Of a stretch of 64,000 nt of DNA, positions 11,027-21,900 are shown piece after piece. Origin of the DNA: Flectonema sp. DT1601 (taxonomy: Eukaryota > Euglenozoa > Diplonemea > Diplonemida > Diplonemidae); assembly GCA_964019425.1 (NCBI GenBank), contig OZ025809.1, positions 620,001-684,000 of the forward strand, read 5' to 3'. How positions within the stretch are numbered: position 1 is the first letter of the stretch; the number at the start of each line of letters is the position of its first letter. The translations under genes and the position numbers were made by a program. Below the pieces are notes generated by a model. It saw nothing but the letters and a program-made list of their open reading frames with translations. It was not told where the DNA came from and searched no databases.

Positions 11027-11686
11027 TTATGTTACTTTGGCCCATTTTGGATTATATGAGCCAGGTCCTGGGGCCATGCCTCCACCGTTTGCTGCAATAG
11101 AACCCCATCGGGAGGTGACATTACCATGAACAGACCCTCTTGATGGATGTCGTTGAGAGGAGCTACGAGAACGAGTCTTTTGAATGTCACTACTTACGGA
11201 GTCAGCAAGAAAGTAAAATGGAACGTTAGAGTCACGAAAGCCTGTTGGAACCGCAAAACGTTTTTCTCGATTAAATGACGCTGACCCTCTCAGATCATCT
11301 GGTAAGAAGTAACCACTTTGAAGAGCTGGATCACAAGAGTTTCTCTCTTGAATTCGTTTCTTCTCCGACTTACTACGAACAGATCCACTCTGACTGTGTC
11401 TGCTACTACTTGGTGACCGCCTACCACTTTTAGAACTTTCGAATGACAATTCAGGTCGAAACCCTTTAGCACTATTTCCTCTTATTCTCTGACTACTCCT
11501 CGACCTTCCACGAGCTGAGTCAGGAGTGTACACACCGTAGTCTTTACCTGCTACTGAAGAATTCATACTGTGATCAGAAGGTCTTCTACCACTTGACACT
11601 TTACTTGAATCATTCATCATTGTACGGAGTAGGCCGACATCAAAGCTGTCTGAGGTTGGGATGGTTCTTTGTTTGGAATGTTGATA

Positions 11687-11737
<51 letters not shown>

Positions 11738-12440
11738 GTTGTTGTTATTATTATTATTATTACTGTTGCCATTGTATTCGGTTCGTAATTGTTGCTGCTG
11801 CTGCTGTTGTTGTTGCTGTTGTTGCTGATGTTGCTGTGCTTGTGTATGATGCGCTAGTATCTGTGACACCACAGCGTGCAAATCTTCCGACAATGAAGAG
11901 ATGTCTGGTTGTTGCTGTTGTTGGTGCTGTTGGTGTTGTTGTTGATGCTGCTGTTGCTGAACATGTCTCCCAATAATGTTGCTTAAATTCGCAATACCAG
12001 GTGGAGTAGTTGGAGTATTAATGGTTGATGGCATATTTTGCATAGTCACATCTTGTGAAGGATTCAATGGAGATCCACAATGAGAACAAAACCTATCTGT
12101 TGGTGAGATAGTATTTGCGCATGACGTACATCTCAGATCGTCCATCAGTCGAGAGGATATAACAGCATTGTGAGCAACTTCGTTAAATGATGTTACTGCT
12201 TGTTCTACTCTACTAGCAGCACCATGACCCTCCCACACACTTCCTACTAGACCTGCTGCCGTCCCAATCGACGAGTTACCTTGCAAATCAGAAAGCACTT
12301 GCTGTATTGTATTATATTAATAACGAGACAGTAACACAAAATAAATATGTTCAGAGAAAGAAAATATACTTACAAACCTCACAACGAGTTGGCAGTGGTG
12401 CGAATAAATTTGCATCCGGTTGACAAGGTTTTCTCGCCAT
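11027..12440 (-). CDS. Zinc-ribbon protein with poly-Q and poly-N tracts, two exons
   Basis: Built from two exons, complement of 12378-12440 and 11027-12301, giving 445 residues. The intron (12302-12377, 76 nt) begins GTTTGT and ends ACAG. Without it the second exon has no ATG at its start, and the join is in frame (MARKPCQPDANLFAPLP then TRCE-QVLSDL). A double-CxxC zinc ribbon lies at about residues 79-96 (CTSC, then CSHCG). Gln-rich blocks follow at about 135-190, then some 28 asparagines encoded by an AAT/AAC microsatellite (plus strand about 11686-11765), then a Ser/Arg-rich region that could be phosphorylated. The C-terminus ends GPGSYNPKW, a phrase seen in some axonemal proteins. The 5' UTR (12441-12488) includes an 18-base A-run and begins after acceptor TTTAATCAG. 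I do not recognise the family; the zinc ribbon only suggests a nucleic-acid or protein-binding module. Confidence 0.8.
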
Positions 12441-12488
12441 TTCTTCTTTTTTTTTTTTTTTTTGTCTTCTTGTATGATTGGGACCGAC

Positions 12489-13016
12489 CTGATTAAAATA
12501 AAAATAATCAATAATATTATTCACTTAACCAACAAAGAAGAAAGCGGAAAGTAACAAAAGATAATATGCCGGTTATAATGTTAAGACACCCTTGTAGTTA
12601 ACGAGAAAACGAAACTTCTACAATACTGCTGCTGGCAGGTTTTGAGAATAGCGATACAAAAAGGTGCTATTTTTGTACTCGTCTCTCTGAACCAAGTAAT
12701 ACTAGGAATATGATTACCATTGCCGACTGCTATACTTATGAAGTAATCTTCCAGCAGCTACGACAACAGAAATAATTCCCTCAGATTATTCATTTATTGT
12801 GTATATCTGTGAATAAAAAAATAAAGATTCAAACACAACAAGCATGCACAATGTACCCTGGATTCAGCTGAATAGAAGGTTTCGGTTTTTTTTTTTTTTT
12901 TTTTTTTTTTTTCCACTTGTCAGTATTATCAAAAAAGTAACTCGTAATCAACACGTTTCCAACTGTCAGCTGCTTCCCAAAAAGGTAAGTAAAATCTGTA
13001 GTTTTGTCTGATTTCT
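12489..13016. other. Intergenic, no gene seen
   Basis: About 530 bases with a T-run at about 12885-12912. It presumably holds the 3' UTR of the basic protein to the right and the outron of the zinc-ribbon gene to the left. No coding frame or RNA structure was recognised. Confidence 0.55.
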
Positions 13017-13787
13017 TTATGTTAAGTCGATTGTTTCTCTGATTAGTATTTGTTTCGCCATTCGTGATTGAAGTGGATCTTCTGACTTTAAGAGATTGTC
13101 TGAATTAGTTTCTGTAACCTTACCCACTGAGACCTCAGGTGATTTCACAGATTGCAATTTCAAAATTGGAAGAGGTACAGGAACATCAACAACATCTAAC
13201 CACTCGGTGGTATTATCAACTTGTGGTTTTCTCTTTATATGATGATAGTCGCGTTGCTCAGAGGATCTTTTTTTTTTCCCAGAAGGAGGATATACAAACG
13301 GATCCCATGCTAAAGACTTATCAAGATTAAATCCTTGAGGTTGGTAGTAAGTGTCAGCGATAAGTTTTACAGAATCATCGATGAACTTTTGATCCAAAGA
13401 CTTTAATTGTTGTTCGTGTTTTGTATTAACTTTTACCATTGCTGTTTGTTGTTTTTTACTTACATTAAGATACTTCTTTTCAAATATGTCTGCACGCATG
13501 CCTCCTTTTTGTATATAGACAGGCCACCATTGCCTTCTAGGTACTTCTGTTCCCTTATTGTTGTTTGGAAAGTAAATATCTCCTATCCATAGTTCTGTTT
13601 TCCTCAGAGTAAATTCATTTTTAAAGACGCAAACGACTTTTACAAATTGATGATTATCGTTGTAGTACCCTTCAAGGTTGTTTTTTAGATACCAAATTCT
13701 GTCTACGTATGCCTTCGTGTCTTGTTTGTTTGCGTTTTTTAGGTTTTCATGGGCTTCCTTTCTTATTTGTTTTCCCTTTTTACCCAT
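13017..13787 (-). CDS. Unrecognised basic 256-residue protein
   Basis: I do not recognise this family. The N-terminus is lysine-rich (MGKKGKQIRKEAHENLKNAN). Residues about 25-130 look like a compact globular domain with many aromatic residues (a double Trp at RRQWWPVYIQ). The rest is charged, with a nuclear-localisation-like GKKKRSSEQR near residue 170, then a Pro/Val-rich stretch and a polar tail. No signal peptide or membrane segment. The start is set by an in-frame ATG directly after a run of about 20 A's, with acceptor TTTTTTGTTACAG (exon from 13824), so the 37-nt UTR is mostly adenine. The length, basic start and position in the array argue for a real gene, possibly a nuclear or RNA-linked protein, but that is guesswork. 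Confidence 0.7.
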   Translation of the reverse strand: MGKKGKQIRKEAHENLKNANKQDTKAYVDRIWYLKNNLEGYYNDNHQFVKVVCVFKNEFTLRKTELWIGDIYFPNNNKGTEVPRRQWWPVYIQKGGMRADIFEKKYLNVSKKQQTAMVKVNTKHEQQLKSLDQKFIDDSVKLIADTYYQPQGFNLDKSLAWDPFVYPPSGKKKRSSEQRDYHHIKRKPQVDNTTEWLDVVDVPVPLPILKLQSVKSPEVSVGKVTETNSDNLLKSEDPLQSRMAKQILIRETIDLT

Positions 13788-14184
13788 TTTTTTTTTTTTT
13801 TTTTTTTAAAGTTTTGTAGTGTTACTGTAACAAAAAAGTAACATTAAACAGCAATCAGTCCTTCACACGAGGGATTCAATGCGAGTCGAAAGCATAAGTG
13901 TGACGACAAGACCACCTACTCGTAGACTAGCTTACACAAACATAGTAAAAAACCATAAAGTGGTTTTTTTTTTTGTTTTTTTTTTCGATCAAATTTTTTT
14001 TTCTGCAAACAACGTTGCAAAAAGACAACATGGGAACTAAAAGTTCCCCCCATGTTGGTAAACTGTACAAAACTGTACCTCACAACAACAACAACAAATA
14101 CTTTAATGATATAAGCGTTACTTCTTAAGCACTTTGGCTAGTTGATTATTCCTTAAGATAAGCACGAATGAATTATAATCTTCA

Positions 14185-14219
<35 letters not shown>

Positions 14220-14383
14220 CAGAGGAAGGTTCTTACAAGCAATCGTCAGATCGCTCTCTCTTAGTAACCTCCGCTGGCAAAGTGAGATCAACATAAGATG
14301 TGTTGAATCATGAGAAAGGCTTATAACACCCCACAGACATCCATTACAGTTCACCAGTAGGCAAACATTCTTCTAATGGATTA

Positions 14384-14777
14384 TTAATTTTTCAACATAC
14401 GCTGCAATTCACCAGTACTTATGAGATGAGATACCTGTTTGAATTTATAAACAAGAAATACAAATGCAGATAACTACTTTAGATAAATAACACACCTCAG
14501 AATAACCTCCGACATGTACTCCATTAACAAACACATTTGGAATGGTACGCTGTCCAGTTAGAAGGTTAAGACCGTGAGCGTATTCCTGACCTTGGGGATC
14601 TTTATCTAACATTATAGTTTTCGTCATTCCAAGAAGTTCGTGTTCTTTTAATAAAGTCTGAAGTCTAACACACCACACGCAATAAGTTCCAGAGAATACA
14701 ACGATTGGTGTTTTTGATATTTTTTCCTGAACCATTATCTTTGCTGCATCGTATTGGTTGCTCTGAGATGATCCCAT
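14384..14777 (-). CDS. GRX: Glutaredoxin, possibly N-myristoylated, two exons
   Basis: A dithiol-type glutaredoxin of 110 residues that would reduce disulfides or glutathionylated proteins with glutathione. Exons are complement of 14496-14777 and 14384-14434; the 61-nt intron starts GTGTGT and ends AAACAG. The join restores the family's C-terminus: GGYSE continues as VSHLISTGELQRMLKN, whereas reading through the intron gives a nonsense hydrophobic tail. The active site is C33-V-W-C36, the cis-proline is in TIP (78-80), and the glutathione-binding GG is at 90-91. The start MGSSQSNQ fits the N-myristoylation pattern (Gly2, Ser6), suggesting membrane attachment, which is unusual for a small glutaredoxin. 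The 63-nt UTR carries two A-runs beside the ATG and follows acceptor ATTGTTACAG. Confidence 0.92.
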
Positions 14778-14840
14778 TTTTTTTTTTTTTGTTGTTTTTT
14801 TTTTTTTTTTTTTTAATAAAAATCCTTCTTCGAGTTACTA

Positions 14841-16701
14841 CTGTAACAATAATTATATTTAACAACGTCCTTTACAGTGCAATGAAATTATCGACACTTT
14901 GCCTAATATTTTCTGGTTATCAACTATTCTGTGAAAGATAAAAATAATGATTAAAATAACAACTTTTGAAAAGCTGTCCAACACAAGTTTTTGACAGCAA
15001 AGACTTACTGGAGAAGAAATAGAGAGAAAACACGTGAACAAAATGAATAAGTACTACTCTGACTGCTCTGCAAAACTATTTCTCTTTTTACAAAGAAGAT
15101 AAGACTCTCTCTATCAAGTCAGGCTTCGGGAAGGTACAGCCATTCGCAATAAGAAAGCTACGAAGATCCTCTCTTAAGTCAAAAAAAGCTTTTTCAACCA
15201 AAAACAAGTCACACGGTTGCTGCGACTCTGGTTTTGAAAGTCTAAAACCCTAACAAATAAGAATAAAAATAAAAATAAAAAAAGAGAACTACGACCAAAA
15301 GAGTCTAAAAAAAAGCAGTGACCGTCATCAGATATTTCTTGAGATTTGATAAGAAACTTCACTGGAAGGAAAACATAGATGAGAGAACATATTTTTTTTT
15401 TTTTTTTTTTTTTGCACTTTTTTCGACTAGTAATATTGCGATGCGGTAAAACAGAATACAATCGTCGATAATCAAAAAAAATAAAATAAAATAAGAAAAA
15501 GAAAAAGAAAAATAATGAAGAAGGGAAAAAAAAATGTACCTCTTACAGCCTATATAACAATGAGGGAAAAGGTGGATACCGAAAAGCTATACTCTTCCCT
15601 TAATGCGCTGATCAGATTGCACATGGTAAACGATACAAATTATCACTTTATAAAACAATAGGCGTTGAAGCAGAAGCGTACAATCACGTCTGCCTTGAGT
15701 GTTGAGAGAGAAAACACATTTCACACACACCTAACTCTATTTTATTATATGCAGCTTTTTTGCTTACATCTAAGCTGCGATGCGATAAGAAAGAAAAAAG
15801 TGGATTTGAAAGAAAAAGAAAAAAAAAGAAACAATAAAAGGGACACAATTACTATAAAACAACTGGGGGAAGGGAGAATGCTATAAAAAAAAATAAAAAA
15901 AAATAAATATATTAAAAAAAAAAAGAAATCAACAACTTTGTTTGTTTGTTTTTTTTTTTTTTTTTTTTATCTCCTCATTCTTTTCCTATAGTATATGAAT
16001 ACACCATCTCTTTATACTTTCTAAAATTGCAACTTTCATTGAAAATTGCGATGCGATAAAATAGTGGAATTTGGGAACTGTCGCTGCGAGCCTTAGTGAG
16101 ATTTCTATTTCGTTTCGTTTCTTTTTTTTTTCTTTTTTTTTTTTTTCAACAAAGCTGCACGATACGACAAAGTGGAAATTATTATGAAACAATGGAATGC
16201 CAGAAGCAGAATTATTTTTCTGTCTTAAGCACATCAATTAGGTTAACTCACAAAATACAAATAACGTAACACACCATCAATCTCTAACTGGCAACATTTA
16301 TATAAAAAGCTGCGATGCTATAATTAAGAGGATAGAATTTTTATTTATAAAACAATTGGAATGACAACACAATACTTCAACAACCCAAATGTGTTGTCAG
16401 AATTTTTTTTTTTTTTTTTTTTTTTTTTTCCCTTTTACAGCTAAGCTGCGATGCGATTAAAAAAAAAAAAATAAAAAAATAAAAAAAAACGAAAAACAAA
16501 AAATAAAAAATAAATACTTTTACTATTAAACAACTCGGGAGGGGAGTATGCTATATAAAAAAAAAAAAAAAAAACACATAATAATAATAAAAAAGCGCCA
16601 ACCAACCAACTGCTTTTTTCTTTTTTTTTTCTTGTATGTCATCACACCTCTCTATACTTTCTAAGATGCAACTTTTAATTAAACGTTGCGATGCGAATAT
16701 G

Positions 16702-16732
<31 letters not shown>

Positions 16733-17135
16733 CTTTTTTTGAGCATATCAGCTCAAAGCGTCTGTTATCTGGTTTTACACTACTCTTAAATGGTAGAAGT
16801 GAGCTTAATAATACAAAAAAGTGTGCTCAACCTTAATTGTTTCTAAGGAGAGAACTGAATAAAGTCAGGACAAGTTATCCCAACTTTTAATTTGTATCTA
16901 AGACTCACATATGTCAGACCAATCGAGTTTTCTGGAAAAAAAAAATAAAGAAAAAAATATAATGTTAATCAAGCTTAATATCCACATGCTGTTCAGGCTA
17001 CTTATGGCTAACATGTTTAAAAGAAAGGGGAAAAAATTTTAAAAAAAAAATCACGATACCTCGCGATACCGCGTTACTACAATTCAAATAAATTTGATTC
17101 AAAAAAAAGTTAATATAAATGCGTGAAGGCGGAGG

Positions 17136-17168
<33 letters not shown>

Positions 17169-18430
17169 AAGGACTTAAGTTACCCAGTATGTATATTCTC
17201 ACTGAGAAGGCAAGAAGAAAACTAGAAACAGGAGGTCAGCAAGATAGATTGTGGAGTTTTTTTTTTTTTTTTTTTTTCCTCTTTTTTTTTTCTTGTTCTT
17301 TCTATATTGCATGAATCCCCTTGCCTTTCGGCGGGTCAATCTCTCATTTTTTGACTTCAGAAACATTGTTAAGCAGAAATCACACCATCTGGGGGGTAAG
17401 ACTTTTATGGGTGTGGACATTTCCGCAACTATGAAATACTGCTGTCACAAAACGAGTCACCCCCACTTTTAAAAAAATAAAAATAAAAACAGGCATAATG
17501 AGAATTTTTTCCCCTTCGGAATTTCTAAGTGGTGGGGGGGGGTTACTTTTTTTTCTGAAATTTGCAATGGCACAGTGGCTATGGTTGGGTGTTTTTATAA
17601 AGGAAGCCTCGAAAACTGTCATTCGTGGCCAGGGCTGGGAATAATGTTCAAAATGAGAACAAGACGGTAGTGGTGAATATCCCACTACTATTCTAGATAG
17701 ATGCCCTGTGAGTTCTTCATTATGAGATGGAAGAAGAAAAAAGAAAAAAAAAATAATTTCATAAAGTAAACCAAAGCTGCTAATCCGTTCTAATTAGGCT
17801 ATTCCTTGGATTAGTGCCATTTATTTTCTTATTAAGAATGCAAAAATTATTCTTTTTTTTTTTTTTTTTTTTCCTTTTACAATCGTATACGTAAGAGTGG
17901 TATAAATAAATAAAATAAATAAATATAAATTCACACCTCTAGTCTCTCACAAATCAGGGCGTGGAAAATAAAAAGATGAGATAAGGTATTACAGTGTACT
18001 TTGAGGGAAAAAGTGTTTTCATTTATTTATTTATTTTGTTATTTGCGCACGGCTTTTTTAATAAAGAAAAGGGAAAAGAGTTTGCGTGCCTCCGGAGAGA
18101 AAGAAAAAAAAAAAAGAAATGAAAAAGTTAAGAAAGTGCTGAACAGCACGGAGCTATTATTTTTTTTTTTTTTTTATATTATTTTATTTTTTTTTTATAT
18201 ATAAAGTACTATTAATAGCACGTCGCAAGATTTATAAAATAAGAAGAAGAAAAAGAGAAGAAACGTATTACCTTTGACAGGCAGGAGTGGCCTACACGTG
18301 GCTAAAGCACTCCTGTAAGTCGGATACTACATTTCTTCATATTTTCTTTAAATATTTCTTTACGCAGTATCACCCATGTCTAATTTGAGTACTAAGTTAA
18401 GTATCACAACGTTCTCTTTGTTGGGAATTT
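14841..18430. other. Long intergenic region, homopolymers and a decayed tandem repeat
   Basis: No credible protein gene on either strand; the open frames present are poly-K or poly-F readings of A/T runs. The main structure is the degenerate tandem repeat at 15425-16700, listed separately. Beyond it are T-runs near 17255-17290, 17850 and 18160-18195. The right end holds the 3' UTR of the small gene at 18431-18778. Confidence 0.6.
15425..16700. repeat. Degenerate tandem repeat marked by GCTGCGATGCGATAA
   Basis: The motif GCTGCGATGCGATAA, or a close variant, occurs about seven times (near 15436, 15774, 16046, 16153, 16309, 16444 and 16686). The neighbourhood is shared too: TATAAAACAATTGGAATG-like text follows, and a T-rich tract and ACACCATCT/TATACTTTCTAA-like text precede several copies. 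The pair 15762-15890 and 16432-16560 align over about 130 bp. Copies are diverged and interrupted by homopolymers, so the array looks old. No function can be assigned. Confidence 0.7.
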
Positions 18431-18778
18431 TTAAGCGAATTCGGAGCACCTTGTAAAATCAGGAACTATGTAGTAGTCATCATCATCGAAGAGATCATCT
18501 TTTCTGACTCTATTCCTCCTCACCAACACTGAATATAAACTTCCTGAATTTGGTATTGCAGGAGCACCTCCCTGCTTTTGCTTTTTTACGATTGCTCTCT
18601 TGCCTGTAACTTCAGTCCACTTACCTGATCTGTGAACCTGGACCTGGACTTGTTGTTGTTGTTGTTTTCTTTCTTCTAGGATCTCAATTGGAACACTTTT
18701 GCATTGACAGAAACCTGTAGAGTCCCGTTCAATGTAAGTCCAATCATCATCAAAACTGGAAGTGGTTGGCGCCATCAT
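18431..18778 (-). CDS. Small unrecognised protein (115 residues)
   Basis: A short open frame with good gene context. A splice acceptor TTTTCAACAG (exon from 18803) lies 25 nt before the ATG, and the SPAG17 stop codon is only about 130 nt upstream of that acceptor, as expected in a tight polycistron. The protein has an acidic N-terminus, a Gln/Val run (QQQQQVQVQVH) at about 39-49, a basic middle (KRAIVKKQKQGG) and an acidic patch DDLFDDDDYY near residue 95. No signal peptide or membrane segment. I do not recognise the family. A further 3' exon cannot be excluded, since GTGCTC follows CAAG near the end, but that donor does not match the GTNTG pattern seen in the other introns. Confidence 0.65.
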   Translation of the reverse strand: MMAPTTSSFDDDWTYIERDSTGFCQCKSVPIEILEERKQQQQQVQVQVHRSGKWTEVTGKRAIVKKQKQGGAPAIPNSGSLYSVLVRRNRVRKDDLFDDDDYYIVPDFTRCSEFA

Positions 18779-18932
18779 ATTGTTTTAAAGGGGTAACAAA
18801 AACCTGTTGAAAATAATTTCATTACGTTAATAACCTTAAAACTGACTTCAAGTATGTAAAGCATCCGTATTGCAAAAAAAATAATTATGAACAAGGGATT
18901 TGTGAATAAAGGAAGAGAAATATGTACAATAA

Positions 18933-21900
18933 CTACACAGCTGGTAGACGTGTTGCTCCTAAACTGCGAACACCTTTTCGCAGTTCGAAGGTGCCTCCTT
19001 CGGAACCGGGTCGGATTTGAGCTGACATGGGAATCTTAATAATAGCAGTTTCTGTTGCGATGTTAATTGTTTCACTGATATTAGATACAATATGATCAGC
19101 TTTGAGGATTACTTGAATCTTACAGGACATCCCGGGTGCGATGGGACCCTTCGAGTAGACGAACGCCACGGCATCAGATGACAGTTCACTTGATTGAAAT
19201 CGTTTGACAGAAAACCTAATTCCTAACTGACCAACATTTGTTATTGTTAATTCTGAGGTATATTTAGACCCCTCTGTGACTTTTCCAAAATGAAGCACGC
19301 TTGGTGTGACCACTGCTCTTACTGTCTGCTCAGACAGAGGTTCTAAAACAACCTTCTTACCCGACAATGTAGTCTGAAGAGTTCTTTTAGGTTTACCCCC
19401 TGAAGTTTGTTTAACAGTTCTTGCTACTGCTATTTCTCTTGTAATGTATCCCGTATTTGGATCTGAATGAGCGACTTTTGACCTCAGTGATGACACATTT
19501 ATCGGTGCTCGAGGGTTTCCAAAAACGTCTTTCGGCCCATTTGTAGCCACAACACAAGTTGATTCCTCATCTCGCTGTGGTCTTCCAAGCCCAGCTGGAC
19601 CACCCGCTTCGCGTAATGCCTCTAAGTAATAAATGAATGATAAGATCCAATTGCTTACGGCAGCTAATTCAACCATACTCTCAGCTACAGTATCAGGATA
19701 CAGATGATCAACGTATGGTAAGAGACTGGTAAGCGTATTTTCAGGTAAGAAATCTCTATTTTCAGCAACCTTCAACACCCTTAAGTAGAAATCAGAGCTA
19801 CCAACAAGCTGACGACATTTATCTAAACTAGGAGACTCTCCTAATAAGATACAGAGAGCACAGAATACTGATAAAGCTGTATCAGAAGGAGATGGTTTTC
19901 TTAATAAGACTTTTGCGATATCGAGAGACTGTTTGTGAGGACCTGCTTCAACGATGGGTTCTAACTTAGAAATATTAATCAACGGATCAGGTATTTGTTC
20001 AACTACCTGAGTCACACTACTACTGTGTGGACTTGCTTCCGGTTTTGTCTCTTTTGGAGGTGGGGATGGGATGAGAGGTTCTTGGTCATGTGTTTTTTTA
20101 TACTTTACATTTTCCAACAAGCAAACCTCTGCCTGTTTCAACCCGTCTTCCGTGTGCCAAAAGCTAAGTTGTTGACTTTGTAAATCATCAATCTCGTTAG
20201 CATGCTTGTCGTGAATATTTTGAGCTCTAACCCTTGGAGTGTTGTCCTGCTGTGGAACTTCTGATTCTGGTGATTGCGCATCTGCATCTAACTGAGTGAG
20301 AATTTTCGATAGTTTCTTATTAACAATTACTTCATCAGCTTCTTCTTTCGTTGTTTGAGCATCCGTTATCTTTAAGTTCGCTGTGTGTGTCATTCTAATC
20401 TTTTCTTCATTACGAAGTCTATGCGTGTTTAACTTAATTAGCTTGAGATCAGCTTCTGAAACTTCAGCATGCTTAGTCAGCTCTCTCCTAATTTCGTATT
20501 GTTGTCGTTTTTGAGGAACACATGTTGCTCTTGTAGTTTTATTAAATGACTCTATTAGTCTTTTTGATATGAGATTTCTAGGTGCTCTGCTAGCATTTTG
20601 TTGTGTTTCCAACACAACTCTAGGTAACAGCTTGTCAGTTAGTTTGGTGCATAAATTTGGTACAACAGTTGTGACAATACAAATTTCCTCCGAGTCGGTA
20701 CCGGGGATCGAACTTGTTGTAATTGATGTTTTACTATCGGAAGATGCAAATCTGATGTGGTTTATGACATCCTTAGCAGATAAGTATCTTGTTGCGATGC
20801 CCTTTTTAAGATCTAAAGAATACAATTGAGGAGGATGAGACACAACTGCAGGTTTCAATCCCCCCTTGACCAATGCTGTTGGATGCTGTGGTGTTTCTAC
20901 TATTAAGGTTCCGTTTGTGGGTTCGATTCCGGCAGTTGAATCTGAATTTTGGTTCCACACTTTTGCAATTGTAGAAAACCGTTCGTCTACCGGGATGTCA
21001 GGAATCAACCCGTCAGGTGTATCTCCTTCAGGATAGTTTTCACTAAGTCCATCAAATGGTTTAATATAAATATTCCCACGTGTTGAAATCTTGTATGTCG
21101 TCTTATCCGAATCAACAGTCGAGAGGATTCCTTCTAAGAGTTTAAAGTTATAACCAGTTGAAGATTCCTCTTCACTATCAGATGCGTGAACAGTTACTGT
21201 CTGAGTCTCAATATCGATTAGGATCGTTGTTAAGTCTTGTTTGAATAATTGAAGAGATCTAACCGACTGCCTTGATGGAATATGACTAATGATATCATCT
21301 TCAGAAGTGTTCTTTACAACTGTCGTAGAAGTCTTTGATGACCACAGTAAGATCGTATCACTGGGTAGTGAGACTTGTACTTTGTGAACATTATCAGAAA
21401 AACTAATCTCAACTGAAGCATAGCTCGGAGATTCCAATCTAGTCTGTCGTAAAGAACTTACCACCAATGGCACAGCTTGGCAATTACAAACCCAACGAGT
21501 TACCATTGAAGGACAAGATACTTGTTCTTGACCAATAGATGGCGGTATTGTTGAGAATTCCCATTGACGATCATCATTTTTAAATAATTCAACAGAGTTT
21601 TTAATATTTATAAAAACAACTGCTCCATTCTTATGAGATCCATTTGGAGTGTAGTCTCCACCGACATCACAATCAGGTGAATCTTCAACAGTGATTTGTC
21701 TTTTTGACCAAATAGTAGTACCATCAGTAAATGATGTTATTCGTGATCCTTGTTGTTGTTCATTCTCAACAGATAACGTAAGGTCATCACGTGTTACTAT
21801 CAATGCCTTTGTTTCTGTATCTTTACAACGGGATAGCAGTCCTGGAGGTACTTGTACTGGATCAGATGTTCCTCTTCTTATAACGTATCTGGATCCGTTC

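Noticed and set aside
20920-20940. tRNA B-box-like GGGTTCGATTCC
   Set aside because: It lies inside the SPAG17 coding sequence and has no A box or cloverleaf partners.
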